This document shows, piece by piece, positions 8,645-17,386 of a stretch of DNA of 64,000 nucleotides. The notes under the pieces are model-generated. The model was not told the DNA's origin. It saw only the letters and a program-made list of their open reading frames with translations, and made no database searches. Position 1 is the first letter of the stretch. Each line of letters opens with the position of its first letter. Made by a program: the position numbers and the translations under genes. The stretch covers positions 62,001 through 126,000 of the forward strand of contig NZ_MLYO01000029.1 in NCBI RefSeq assembly GCF_001866665.1, given 5' to 3'. Origin of the DNA: Streptomyces monashensis (GTDB lineage Bacteria; Actinomycetota; Actinomycetes; Streptomycetales; Streptomycetaceae).

Positions 8645-9083
8645 GTCGCCTCTTCTCTAGCTCGACGAGCTGTCGTACCAGGGTCAACATCCAACCAGCC
8701 CGAAAACGTTCCCGCTCGTGGCTTTTCCTCGAAAAAATCTTCCGGGGCGGCTGTCTGCTGCCGGTTGGCGGCGAATGTGCCGTAGTGCGTCTCTTGCGTG
8801 CTTACGGTTTCGCGCAGTGTTGTGTCTCGGTCCTCCCGGCCGGGTTGCCGGTTGTTCATGAGGACGTGCCCGGAGCCTAAATGGTTCATGCCTCCAAGGG
8901 AACGTGATGTGTGCTTCACTCCAACGAGGGATCGAACATGCATGCGAGTCTGGACTAGTCTGAGTTTTCGACGAGGGTGGCGTTACACCGGCTCTACCAG
9001 GCCTCGGTACCCTCTGAGCGGCAGACGAAGCCGCCCCCTTACCCAACAAGGGGTCAACTGAAATTCAGCGAGGAGCGAACCGC
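8645..9083. other. Intergenic region upstream of parE
   Basis: These 439 nt carry the divergent promoters of the small zinc-ribbon gene and parE. A small hairpin, CCCCTT at 9035-9040 with AAGGGG at 9048-9053, lies just before the parE ribosome-binding site (GAGGAG near 9070). No gene or recognised riboswitch is seen. Confidence 0.5.
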
Positions 9084-11207
9084 GTGACCGCCGATACGTC
9101 CGTGCCGTCCACAGCGCTGCTGGCAGGAGCAGACCGGGACGGTTCCAACTACACCGCGCGGCACCTGCTCGTCCTCGAGGGCCTCGAAGCCGTGCGCAAG
9201 CGTCCGGGCATGTACATCGGCTCGACCGACAGTCGCGGCCTGATGCACTGTCTGTGGGAGATCATCGACAACTCCGTGGACGAGGCCCTCGCGGGCGTCT
9301 GTGACCACATCGAGGTGGTCCTCCACGACGACGGCTCCGTGGAGGTGCGCGACAACGGCCGGGGTATCCCCGTGGACGTCGAGCCGAGGACCGGCCTGTC
9401 CGGCGTCGAAGTCGTCATGACCAAGCTGCACGCGGGCGGCAAGTTCGGCGGTGGCTCGTACGCCGCCTCCGGCGGTCTGCACGGCGTCGGTGCCTCCGTG
9501 GTCAACGCCCTCTCCGCCCGTCTCGACGTCGAGGTGGACCGGGGGGGCCACACGCACGCGATCAGCTTCCGGCGAGGCGTGCCGGGCGCCTTCGCCGCCG
9601 ACGGCGCCGAGGCGAAGTTCGAGGCCAAGAGCGGCCTGCGCAAGACCAAGAAGGTCCCGAAGACCCGCAGCGGCACGCGCGTGCGGTACTGGGCCGACCG
9701 GCAGATCTTCCTCAAGGACGCCAAGCTCTCCCTGGAGACCCTGCATCAGCGCGCCCGGCAGACCGCCTTCCTGGTGCCGGGCCTGACGATCGTCGTCCGC
9801 GACGAGTTCGGCCTGGGCGAGGGCGGCAGCAAGGGCGAGGAGTCCTTCCGCTTCGACGGAGGGATCAGCGAGTTCTGCGAGTACCTGGCGAACGACAAAC
9901 CGGTCTGCGACGTCCTCCGCTTCTCGGGGCAGGGCACCTTCAAGGAGACCGTCCCGGTCCTGGACGAGCACGGCCAGATGACGCCCACCGAGGTCACCCG
10001 CGAACTGGGCGTGGACGTTGCGTTGCGCTGGGGCACGGGCTACGACGCGAAGGTCAGGTCCTTCGTCAACATCATCGCCACCCCCAAGGGCGGCACCCAC
10101 GTGGCCGGCTTCGAGCAGGCCCTCACGCAGACGATGAACGACGTGCTGCGCGCCAAGAAGATGCTGCGCGTGGCCGAGGACAACATCGTCAAGGACGACG
10201 CCCTGGAGGGCCTCACCGCCGTCGTCACCGTGCGCCTGGCCGAGCCGCAGTTCGAGGGGCAGACCAAGGAGGTCCTCGGTACCTCGGCGGCCCGCCGCAT
10301 CGTGAACAACGTGGTCACCAAGGAACTGAAGGCGTTCCTGACCGCCACCAAGCGCGACGCGGCGGCGCAGGCCCGGGTCGTCATGGAGAAGGTCGTGGCG
10401 GCCGCCCGCACGCGCGTCGCGGCCCGCCAGCACAAGGACGCCCAGCGGCGGAAGACGGCCCTGGAGTCCTCGTCCCTGCCGGCGAAGCTCGCCGACTGCC
10501 GCAGCGACGACGTCGACCGCAGCGAACTGTTCATCGTCGAGGGCGACTCCGCGCTCGGTACGGCGAAGCTGGCCCGGAACTCCGAGTTCCAGGCCCTGCT
10601 GCCGATCCGGGGCAAGATCCTCAACGTCCAGCGGTCGTCGGTGACCGACATGCTGAAGAACGCCGAGTGCGGCGCCATCATCCAGGTCATAGGAGCGGGC
10701 TCGGGCCGCACCTTCGACATCGACCAGGCCCGCTACGGCAAGATCATCATGATGACCGACGCCGATGTGGACGGCTCCCACATCCGCTGCCTGCTGCTCA
10801 CCCTCTTCCAGCGCTACATGCGGCCCATGGTCGAGGCCGGCCGGGTCTTCGCCGCGGTGCCGCCGCTGCACCGGATCGAGATCGTCCAGCCCAAGAAGGG
10901 CCAGGACAAGTACGTCTACACGTACTCCGACCGCGAGCTGCGGGACAAGCTCATGGAGTTCCAGAGCAAGGGCGTCCGGTACAAGGACTCCATCCAGCGC
11001 TACAAGGGTCTGGGCGAGATGGACGCCGACCAGCTGGCCGAGACCACGATGGACCCGCGCCACCGCACCCTGCGCCGGATCAACCTCGCCGACCTGGAAG
11101 CCGCGGAACAGGTCTTCGACCTGCTGATGGGCAACGACGTGGCACCCCGCAAGGAGTTCATCTCCAGCTCGGCGGCGACGCTGGACCGTTCGCGCATCGA
11201 CGCGTAG
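9084..11207 (+). CDS. parE: DNA topoisomerase IV subunit B
   Basis: This 707-residue type IIA topoisomerase ATPase subunit pairs with the parC product encoded at 27,359-29,818 to decatenate chromosomes. The GHKL ATP-binding domain shows EIIDNSVDEAL (about residue 70), DNGRGIPV and GGLHGVGASVVNALS. The TOPRIM domain carries EGDSA (about residue 485) and the DADVDGSHI metal-binding motif (about residue 559). The C-terminal QRYKGLGEMDADQLAETTMDP is diagnostic. The length lacks the insert seen in many GyrB proteins and fits ParE. The start GTG is preceded by GAGGAG. Because gyrB is normally elsewhere, next to gyrA near oriC, this is the second paralogue. Confidence 0.93.
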   Translation: MTADTSVPSTALLAGADRDGSNYTARHLLVLEGLEAVRKRPGMYIGSTDSRGLMHCLWEIIDNSVDEALAGVCDHIEVVLHDDGSVEVRDNGRGIPVDVEPRTGLSGVEVVMTKLHAGGKFGGGSYAASGGLHGVGASVVNALSARLDVEVDRGGHTHAISFRRGVPGAFAADGAEAKFEAKSGLRKTKKVPKTRSGTRVRYWADRQIFLKDAKLSLETLHQRARQTAFLVPGLTIVVRDEFGLGEGGSKGEESFRFDGGISEFCEYLANDKPVCDVLRFSGQGTFKETVPVLDEHGQMTPTEVTRELGVDVALRWGTGYDAKVRSFVNIIATPKGGTHVAGFEQALTQTMNDVLRAKKMLRVAEDNIVKDDALEGLTAVVTVRLAEPQFEGQTKEVLGTSAARRIVNNVVTKELKAFLTATKRDAAAQARVVMEKVVAAARTRVAARQHKDAQRRKTALESSSLPAKLADCRSDDVDRSELFIVEGDSALGTAKLARNSEFQALLPIRGKILNVQRSSVTDMLKNAECGAIIQVIGAGSGRTFDIDQARYGKIIMMTDADVDGSHIRCLLLTLFQRYMRPMVEAGRVFAAVPPLHRIEIVQPKKGQDKYVYTYSDRELRDKLMEFQSKGVRYKDSIQRYKGLGEMDADQLAETTMDPRHRTLRRINLADLEAAEQVFDLLMGNDVAPRKEFISSSAATLDRSRIDA

Positions 11208-11217
11208 CCACTGCGCC

Positions 11218-11244
11218 GGGCTCCGGCCGACCGGAGAGTGCCCG
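11218..11244 (+). terminator. Short hairpin immediately after parE
   Basis: CTCCGG-CCGA-CCGGAG at 11,221-11,236, flanked by GGG and CCC. It begins about 10 nt after the parE stop codon and lacks a T tract. Confidence 0.4.
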
Positions 11245-11460
11245 GGCAGGCCGGGGCGAGGCGGACCCGACGCATCGTGCGGGCAGGGCAGGGATACGGG
11301 GCCCTGGCCCCGGGCCGGCGAGCGGTGGCGGTTCGGTGCGCGTCCGAGTCGCGGTGGCTGCGGGGCGCGTGTCCGGGCTGCCTCCTGTGGTGGTCCGGTG
11401 CGCGGTCGGACCGGCAGGGCGGACCGGCAGGGCCGACCGAGTCCGCCCGGACGCAGGTCT

Positions 11461-11499
11461 CTGGCCGCTCTGGCGGGCCCGGGCCGCCAGAGCGGCCAG
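11461..11499. terminator. Perfect 16-bp stem palindrome
   Basis: CTGGCCGCTCTGGCGG (11,461-11,476) pairs exactly with CCGCCAGAGCGGCCAG (11,484-11,499) around the loop GCCCGGG, which is itself self-complementary. It could be a transcription terminator without a T tract or a protein-binding site. It lies ~250 nt beyond parE. Confidence 0.55.
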
Positions 11500-11953
11500 C
11501 GCGCCCGAGAACCGCGCCCGCCGGCCGTCGTGGCGTCCGTCGGCTCAGCCGAGTCCCCGTTGCCTTCCCCGGCTGATCGGGGTCGGCCGTCGCACTCCCA
11601 CGACACCTTGCCCCAGGTCCTCCGCATCCCGTCGCCCCCGAGCTGTCACCCCCACCCGGATTCGGGGCCCCGACGCCCTGCCGATCTCCCGCTGTGACCC
11701 GGCCCGCGGTGCACCCCTGCCAGGTGCAGCACCACGTCCCGTGGCATCCCGAGCCCTGCCCCGGCACCTCCTGCTCCGCCCCGTCCCTGAGTCTCCTCCG
11801 CCCGGCCTCTACACCCGTGGGTGGAGAAGAGCCGCCCGAGGTTTCCACCCGTGATCCACCTCCGCTCCGATCTCCGGACCTGGGAGTTTCCGTAGCGTCG
11901 TCGGTGTCGGCAGCGCATGCTCCGGCACCACCTTCTCGCTCACGGAGGCTCTG

Positions 11954-12475
11954 ATGTCCGCGCTCGTCAACGTGCTGGTGATCGTGGCCGTGGTCGCCAT
12001 AGTGATCGCGCGGCAGTTCCGTGCCCGCTCGATCAACACCGACCGGCGCTGGTGGCTGATCCCCGTGATCCTCGCCGTCGTCGCGCTGCGCGAGCCCGGC
12101 ATCCTCGACGCACATCACCGCACGGAGTCCGCCGCGTTGCTCGCGGTGGAGATGCTCATAGGCCTGGCCATGGGCGCCGGCTGGGCCTGGACGACCCGCA
12201 TCTGGACCGCTCCGGACGGCGTCGTGTGGACCAAGAGCACCAAGGCGAGCGGCGCCGTGTGGGCCGTGGGCATCGTCCTGCGGATCGGTATCTACGCCCT
12301 CGGCACCGCGCTGGGCCTGCACCAGGACAGCTCGGCCCTGATGCTCGGCCTCGCCGGCACCCTGCTGGTCCGCGGCGGCGTCCTGGTCTGGCGGGCCCAG
12401 TCCCTCGGCACCGCGACCCGTCCCTCCCCGGCGTACGGTGACGACATGTGGACGGCCCGGAAGGAGAGCGTGTGA
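11954..12475 (+). CDS. DUF1453/CcdC-like integral membrane protein
   Basis: 173 residues with about four transmembrane segments and the short conserved stretch RRWWLIPVILAVVALREPGI. Its stop codon overlaps the start of the sensor kinase by 4 nt (GTGA), so it is translationally coupled as first gene of a three-gene operon. A role as accessory membrane component or sensor partner is an inference from this coupling. I recall similar proteins as DUF1453. Biochemical function is unknown. Confidence 0.7.
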   Translation: MSALVNVLVIVAVVAIVIARQFRARSINTDRRWWLIPVILAVVALREPGILDAHHRTESAALLAVEMLIGLAMGAGWAWTTRIWTAPDGVVWTKSTKASGAVWAVGIVLRIGIYALGTALGLHQDSSALMLGLAGTLLVRGGVLVWRAQSLGTATRPSPAYGDDMWTARKESV

Positions 12476-13623
12476 CGGAGAACCTCTGGACCCGCTGGCC
12501 GTCGCGCGAGGCGCTCGGCCGTGCGGGAATCAGCCGGCCCCGGCGCATGCTCGCCTGGGCCGTGCGGCTCCTCGTGCTCGCGCTGCTCCTGTGGGGCGCG
12601 TTCAACCAGAATCACGTCGGCCTCGCCGGAGGGCTCGCGGCAGCGGCCGGAGTCCTCCTGGCCGCCGCCGTCTCCTGGGCCTTCTTCCGGACCACCTACC
12701 AGCACCGGCTGGTGCCCTCCCTCGCGCTCATGGGCGTGCTCCTGGCCATCGCGGTCGCCGCCGAGGCCACGGGGTTCAGAGGACCGGCCCTGTTGCTCTG
12801 GTGCGGATGCGGGATCAGCGCCCTGGAGCGGCTGCCGCTCGCGGCGGCCGTGCCCGTGACCTCGGTGGCCCTGGCGTCGTACTCCGCGTTCAACAACGAC
12901 GTCTGGCTGACCACGGCCGCCACGGTGGCCGGCATGGCCCTCGCCGGATACGTCCTGCGGCTGGACGCCGAAGCCCGCGGCAACGCGCAGCGGCTGCTCG
13001 CCCAGGAGCGGGCGGCCCGGGCCGCCGAGGCCGAGTCCGCGGCACTGGCCGAGCGAACCAGGATCGCGCGCGAGATCCATGACGTGCTGGCCCACAGCCT
13101 CTCGGCTCAGCTCGTGCACCTGGAGGCGGCCCGGCTGCTGATCGAGAACGGCGCCGACCGCGAACGGATCCTGGAGCGCGTGGTGGCCGCGCGCGGAATG
13201 GCCCGCGACGGGCTCGCGGAGACCCGGCAGGCGCTGTCGGCGCTGCGGGGCGAACTGACCCCGCTGGAGCAATTCTTGAGCGAACTCGTCACCGGAGCCG
13301 ACGGCGCCGAGGTCACTGTCACGGGTGAGCGCAGACCACTGTCGGCCGAGGCCTCCCAGGCCGTACGCCGGGTCGCCCAGGAGGCGCTCACCAACATCCG
13401 CAAGCACGCCCAGGGCGCCAAGGTGCAGCTGCGGCTCGACTACAGCGACCACGAAGTGACATTGAACGTGAGGGACTCGGGCGGTCTGCCGGGCGAACTC
13501 ACCGGATCCGGCGGCGGGTACGGTCTGCTGGGTATGCGCGAGCGTGCCGAGCTGCTGGGCGGCTCACTGGACGCGGGGCCGGACGAGGAGGGGTTCGTGG
13601 TGACGCTGAAGGTGCCGGTATGA
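12472..13623 (+). CDS. NarL-type sensor histidine kinase
   Basis: 383 residues. Five or six N-terminal hydrophobic segments (residues ~25-165) form a 7TM-like membrane sensor without a large extracellular domain. A coiled-coil linker leads to a HisKA_3 dimerisation domain with phospho-accepting His203 in AREIHDVLAHS, then a HATPase_c domain (QEALTNIRKHA N-box, DSGG and GGGYGLLGMRER G-boxes). The GTG start overlaps the upstream gene and the stop overlaps the response regulator gene by 4 nt. The signal is not known. Confidence 0.9.
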   Translation: MTENLWTRWPSREALGRAGISRPRRMLAWAVRLLVLALLLWGAFNQNHVGLAGGLAAAAGVLLAAAVSWAFFRTTYQHRLVPSLALMGVLLAIAVAAEATGFRGPALLLWCGCGISALERLPLAAAVPVTSVALASYSAFNNDVWLTTAATVAGMALAGYVLRLDAEARGNAQRLLAQERAARAAEAESAALAERTRIAREIHDVLAHSLSAQLVHLEAARLLIENGADRERILERVVAARGMARDGLAETRQALSALRGELTPLEQFLSELVTGADGAEVTVTGERRPLSAEASQAVRRVAQEALTNIRKHAQGAKVQLRLDYSDHEVTLNVRDSGGLPGELTGSGGGYGLLGMRERAELLGGSLDAGPDEEGFVVTLKVPV

Positions 13624-14312
13624 CCGAGGCGGAGGGAGAGAAGAAGCCCGCGCGGGTGGTGGTCGCCGACGACCAGACCGTGGTCCGGGAAGGCATCGTG
13701 ATGCTCCTCGGGCTGCTGCCCGGCGTGGAGGTCGTCGGTGCGGCGGGAGACGGCGAGGAGGCGGTGCAGCTGGTGGGCGAACTCGCGCCGGATGTTGTCC
13801 TGATGGACCTCAGGATGCCCCGCTGCGACGGCGTGGAGGCCACCCGGCGGATCCGGTCGCAGTACCCCGGGACCCAGGTCGTCGTGCTCACCACGTATGC
13901 GGACGACGAGTCGCTGTTCCCCGCGCTGCGCGCAGGTGCCCGCGGCTATCTGACCAAGGATGCCGGCGGCGACGAGATCGTGCGGGCCGTGGAGAGCGTG
14001 CTGTCGGGGGACGCGGGGCTGTCGCCCAGTGTGCAGCGCAGGCTGCTGGAACGGCTGTCGCAGCCCGAGCACCCGCCCGAGCCGGCGCCCACCGATGTCG
14101 CGCCCGACGGGCTGACCGCACGCGAGACCGAGGTCCTGGTGCTGATCGCCGACGGGCTCAGCAACCAGGAGATCGCCCGCAGGCTGCATGTGTCGACGGC
14201 GACGGTGAAGACGCACATCAACAACCTCTTCGCCAAGACGGGCCTCAAGGACCGGGCACAGGCGGTGCGTTACGCCTACGGCAAGGGGCTGGTGAGGCCG
14301 CCCACGCAGTGA
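13620..14312 (+). CDS. NarL/LuxR-family response regulator
   Basis: 230 residues. The receiver domain has Asp17/Asp18, phospho-accepting Asp63 in VVLMDLRMP, and a conserved Lys near 113 (YLTKDAGG). After a linker, the LuxR-type helix-turn-helix spans about residues 162-206 (LTARETEVLVLIADGLSNQEIARRL...TVKTHINNLFAKTGL). It overlaps the kinase gene by ATGA, so the two form a cognate pair. Confidence 0.92.
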   Translation: MTEAEGEKKPARVVVADDQTVVREGIVMLLGLLPGVEVVGAAGDGEEAVQLVGELAPDVVLMDLRMPRCDGVEATRRIRSQYPGTQVVVLTTYADDESLFPALRAGARGYLTKDAGGDEIVRAVESVLSGDAGLSPSVQRRLLERLSQPEHPPEPAPTDVAPDGLTARETEVLVLIADGLSNQEIARRLHVSTATVKTHINNLFAKTGLKDRAQAVRYAYGKGLVRPPTQ

Positions 14313-14381
14313 ATCACCTGATGGGGTGAAGAGCCGGGGGAAGAAGAGTCAGGGATCTTCCCGATCTGTCCATCCTTGGGC

Positions 14382-14930
14382 ATGCAGTCAAGCAACGACC
14401 GTGCCCGCGGATCCGGGGACGGTCCCGAGAGTTCGGGCGGGAGCCAGGAAGAGCACGGCACGCCCTCGCACGACGCGATGTACGGGGACCCTTGGTACGA
14501 CACGCTGGCGTCCGGCTGGGGCGAGCTGGACGGCGCGGGCATGCCGGCGTCGGTGGTGCCGTCCGCTCGCGGGGAGCAGAGCGGACCGTCGCTGCGCGCG
14601 CGTGACGTGTACGTCGAGGTGCAGCGCAGCGCGGCCTTCCAGGAGGTGCGCAGCAGGTACCGGCGGTTCGTCGTGCCGGGAGTCGTCACCTTCCTCGTCT
14701 GGTACGTGGGGTATGTGGTCGCCGCCACGGCCGCGCCCGGACTCATGGCCCGGCCCGTGGCGGGAGCGGTCAACGTGGGCATGTTGGCCGGGCTCGGACA
14801 GTTCCTCACCACGTTCCTGCTCACCTGGGCCTACGCCCGGCACGCGCGGCTGCGGCGGGACCGGGCGGCGCTGGAGCTGCGCTGGGACACCCAGGAACTG
14901 ACCCGTGAGGCGCGGGGAGGTGCCTCGTGA
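14382..14930 (+). CDS. DUF485 membrane protein, symporter partner
   Basis: 182 residues. A long hydrophilic N-terminus (~85 residues, rich in Gly, Ser and Glu) precedes a DUF485 domain: SRYRRFVVPGVVTFLVWYVGYVV, a second hydrophobic helix and a basic tail. DUF485 proteins such as YjcH accompany acetate/solute:sodium symporters of the ActP type, and here the gene overlaps such a symporter by 4 nt. The ATG at 14,382 is chosen over TTG 14,376. The extended N-terminus is longer than the ~100-residue family norm. Confidence 0.8.
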   Translation: MQSSNDRARGSGDGPESSGGSQEEHGTPSHDAMYGDPWYDTLASGWGELDGAGMPASVVPSARGEQSGPSLRARDVYVEVQRSAAFQEVRSRYRRFVVPGVVTFLVWYVGYVVAATAAPGLMARPVAGAVNVGMLAGLGQFLTTFLLTWAYARHARLRRDRAALELRWDTQELTREARGGAS

Positions 14931-16519
14931 CCGGGGGCCATCAGACGCTGGCGCTACTGCTGTTCAGCGCTTTCGTGGCCGTCACTCTCGGGATCACGAC
15001 GTGGGTGAGTCGGCGACGGCGCGGTTCGGCCGAGGAGTTCTACGCGGGCGGACGGTTGTTCTCCCCGATGGAAAATGGTTTCGCCATCGCGGGTGACTAC
15101 ATGTCGGCGGCCTCCTTCCTCGGCGTCACGGGGCTGATCGCGCTCTACGGATACGACGGGCTGCTGTATGTCGTGGGCTTCCTGGTGGCCTGGCTGGTGG
15201 TGCTGTTCCTGGTGGCCGAACTGGTGCGCAACTGCGGGCGGTTCACCCTGGCCGACGTGGTCGCCGCGCGGATGAGCGAGCGGCCGGTGCGGATCGCCGC
15301 GGGAACGTCCTCGGTGACGGTGTCCGTCCTGTATCTGGTGGCGCAGATGGTCGGCGCGGGCAGCCTGGTGGCTCTGCTGCTGGGGCGCACGGGTGGGGCG
15401 GCCCGGGCCTGGACGGTCATCGTGGTCGGCGCGCTCATGGTGATCTATGTGTCGCTGGGCGGGATGCGGGCCACCACCTGGATCCAGATCGTGAAGGCGG
15501 TGCTGCTGCTCAGCGGGACGGTCGTGCTGACCGTGCTCGTTCTGCTGCGCTTCCACGGCGACTTCGACCGGCTGCTCCTCACGGCGGCGGACCGCAGCGG
15601 TCACGGCAGGGCGTTCCTGGCGCCGGGCCTGAAGTACGGCGGGAGCTGGACCGCCCGCCTCGACTTCATCAGCCTCGGGCTCGCCCTGGTGCTGGGCACG
15701 GCGGGGCTCCCGCACATCCTGTCCCGCTTCTACACCGTGCCCACCGCACGGGCCGCCCGCCGTTCCGCTGTGTGGTCCATCGGGCTGATCGGCGGCTTCT
15801 ACCTGATGACGATCGTCCTCGGCCTGGGCGCCGCCGCGGTGGTCGGGCCGGATGCCGTGCGTGATTCGAACGCCGCCGGGAACACGGCGGTGCCGCTCCT
15901 CGCCCTCGACCTGGGCGGCGGCGCGGGCTCCACCGGTGGAACGGTTCTGTTCGCAGTCGTCGCCGCCGTCGCCTTCGCCACGATCCTCGCCGTGGTCGCC
16001 GGCCTCACGCTCGCCTCGTCGGCCTCGGTGGCGCACGACCTGTACGCATCGCTGCGACGGAGGTCCGGCACACCGCGCGGCGAGGTCGTGGTGGCACGGT
16101 TCGCGGCGCTCGGCATCGGCGTCGTGGCGATCGCGCTCGGCCTGCTGGCCCGTGACCTCAACGTCGCCTACCTCGTGGGCCTGGCGTTCGCGGTCGCGGC
16201 GTCGGCGAACCTGCCCGTGCTGCTGTACTCGCTATTCTGGCGCTGCTTCACCACCCGCGGCGCGGTGTGGGCTGTGTACGGCGGACTGATCCCGGCGCTG
16301 GGGCTCGTCCTGCTGTCCCCGGTGGTCTCCGGCAGCCCGGACTCGCTGTTCCCGGGCGTCGACTTCCAGTACTTCCCGCTCCAGAACCCCGGCATCGTCT
16401 CCATCCCGCTCGGCTTCGTGGCCGGCTGGCTGGGCACGGTCACCTCGGCCGAGGTCGCGGACGAGGCCAAGTACGCCGAGACCGAGGTGCGGTCGCTGAC
16501 CGGTGCCGGGGCCGCGTAG
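14927..16519 (+). CDS. Sodium:solute symporter, ActP/acetate-type
   Basis: 530 residues with about 13 transmembrane segments. Family landmarks are EEFYAGGRLFSPMENGFAIAGDYMSAASFLGVTG near the N-terminus, GGMRATTWIQIVKAVLL, and GTAGLPHILSRFYTVPTARAARRS. These fit the SSS cation/acetate symporter branch. The GTG start overlaps the DUF485 gene. It converges on a response-regulator gene only 16 nt away with no room for a clear terminator. The substrate is probably acetate or a short monocarboxylate, by family. Confidence 0.88.
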   Translation: MTGGHQTLALLLFSAFVAVTLGITTWVSRRRRGSAEEFYAGGRLFSPMENGFAIAGDYMSAASFLGVTGLIALYGYDGLLYVVGFLVAWLVVLFLVAELVRNCGRFTLADVVAARMSERPVRIAAGTSSVTVSVLYLVAQMVGAGSLVALLLGRTGGAARAWTVIVVGALMVIYVSLGGMRATTWIQIVKAVLLLSGTVVLTVLVLLRFHGDFDRLLLTAADRSGHGRAFLAPGLKYGGSWTARLDFISLGLALVLGTAGLPHILSRFYTVPTARAARRSAVWSIGLIGGFYLMTIVLGLGAAAVVGPDAVRDSNAAGNTAVPLLALDLGGGAGSTGGTVLFAVVAAVAFATILAVVAGLTLASSASVAHDLYASLRRRSGTPRGEVVVARFAALGIGVVAIALGLLARDLNVAYLVGLAFAVAASANLPVLLYSLFWRCFTTRGAVWAVYGGLIPALGLVLLSPVVSGSPDSLFPGVDFQYFPLQNPGIVSIPLGFVAGWLGTVTSAEVADEAKYAETEVRSLTGAGAA

Positions 16520-16535
16520 CGCGCCGGAAGGATCG

Positions 16536-17228
16536 CTACGGCGCCACCCAGGCGTAGCGGTGCTCCGGACGGCCGGTGTCGCCGTACTTCAGGGAGAGGC
16601 GCAGTCGGCCCGCCTGTTCCAGGTGGCGGAGGTAGCGCTGGGCCGTGGAGCGGCTCAGGCCGGTCCTGGCGGCCACCTCGTGGGCCGACAGCGGCTGGCC
16701 GGCGTGGTGCAGGACGCCGCAGATCAGGTCCGTCGTGGGCTCCGAGTGGCCGCTCGGCAGGCCGGGCGCGGACGGTGCGGGGGCCGTGCGCAGTGCCCCG
16801 AAGATGCGGTCGACCTGTTCCTGGCCCGTCAGACCGTGGCCGCCCACCCGGTCCACGGTGCGGCGCAGGGCGGCGTAGGACTCCAGGCGGGTGCGCAGCG
16901 CGGCGAAGGTGAACGGTTTGACCAGGTAGTGCAGGGCGCCCAGGCGCATCGCCTGCTGAACGGTCGTCACCTCACTGGCCGCCGTGATCATGATGACATC
17001 CGTGCGGTGGCCCTGCTCACGCATGCGGTGAACGAGGTCGAGGCCGGTCCGGTCCGGCAGAAAGTGGTCGAGCAGCACCAGGTCGACGCTGCCGCGTTCG
17101 ACGGCCGCCAGCGCCTGGGCGGCGCTGTGCGCGCGGGCGGTCACCCGGAACCCGGGAACCTTTCCCACGTACTTGGCGTTTATCTCTGCGACGCGGAAAT
17201 CGTCGTCCACGACCAGGACGTCAATCAT
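16536..17228 (-). CDS. CitB/DcuR-type response regulator without an adjacent kinase
   Basis: 230 residues. Receiver domain with acidic pocket VVDDD (residues 6-10), phospho-acceptor Asp54 in VLLDHFLPD and Lys in YLVKPFTFAAL, followed by a C-terminal HTH (AHEVAARTGLSRSTAQRYLRHLEQAGRLRL). It is divergent from the ABC transporter operon (158 nt apart), which suggests control of that operon. The regulator at 20,197 is a close paralogue on the other side of the transporter. No kinase gene is adjacent, so it may be phosphorylated by the kinase encoded at 20,874 or another. Confidence 0.88.
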   Translation of the reverse strand: MIDVLVVDDDFRVAEINAKYVGKVPGFRVTARAHSAAQALAAVERGSVDLVLLDHFLPDRTGLDLVHRMREQGHRTDVIMITAASEVTTVQQAMRLGALHYLVKPFTFAALRTRLESYAALRRTVDRVGGHGLTGQEQVDRIFGALRTAPAPSAPGLPSGHSEPTTDLICGVLHHAGQPLSAHEVAARTGLSRSTAQRYLRHLEQAGRLRLSLKYGDTGRPEHRYAWVAP

Positions 17229-17288
17229 CAGGCCTCTCCTTCAAGGCCGACGAGCGTTAAGCCCGTGTTTCGGCTCCGCAGTTGTAGC

Positions 17289-17346
17289 GCGAGCAAAAAG
17301 ATCACAACAGGCTCTTGCGAGCAAAAGAACGGCTTGTGCCCACAAG
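17289..17346. promoter_or_regulatory. Direct repeats and palindrome between response regulator and ABC operon
   Basis: GCGAGCAAAA occurs at 17,289 and again at 17,317 in the same orientation. A perfect palindrome CTTGTG-CC-CACAAG lies at 17,333-17,346, about 40 nt before the ATPase start. They are the most structured part of the 158-nt divergent promoter region and are candidate sites for the CitB-type regulators. Confidence 0.5.
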
Positions 17347-17386
17347 ACTCCTGCTGCGGCCGGGGCCACACCTACCGTCCCGGGCC

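Larger units (their letters stand above)
11208..11953. other. Long intergenic region downstream of parE
   Basis: These 746 nt hold no gene that I can support; the open frames are Arg/Pro-rich shadows. A short hairpin follows parE, and a long perfect palindrome lies at 11,461-11,499. The last ~100 nt must contain the promoter of the downstream membrane-protein/two-component operon. Confidence 0.6.

Noticed and set aside
8935..8955. A LexA-like site (CGAACATGCATGCGA) upstream of parE
   Set aside because: Only one half matches the Streptomyces LexA consensus; the other half lacks GTTCG.
9054..11627. An 857-codon minus-strand open frame over parE
   Set aside because: Antisense shadow of a clearly real gene with third-position GC bias on the plus strand.
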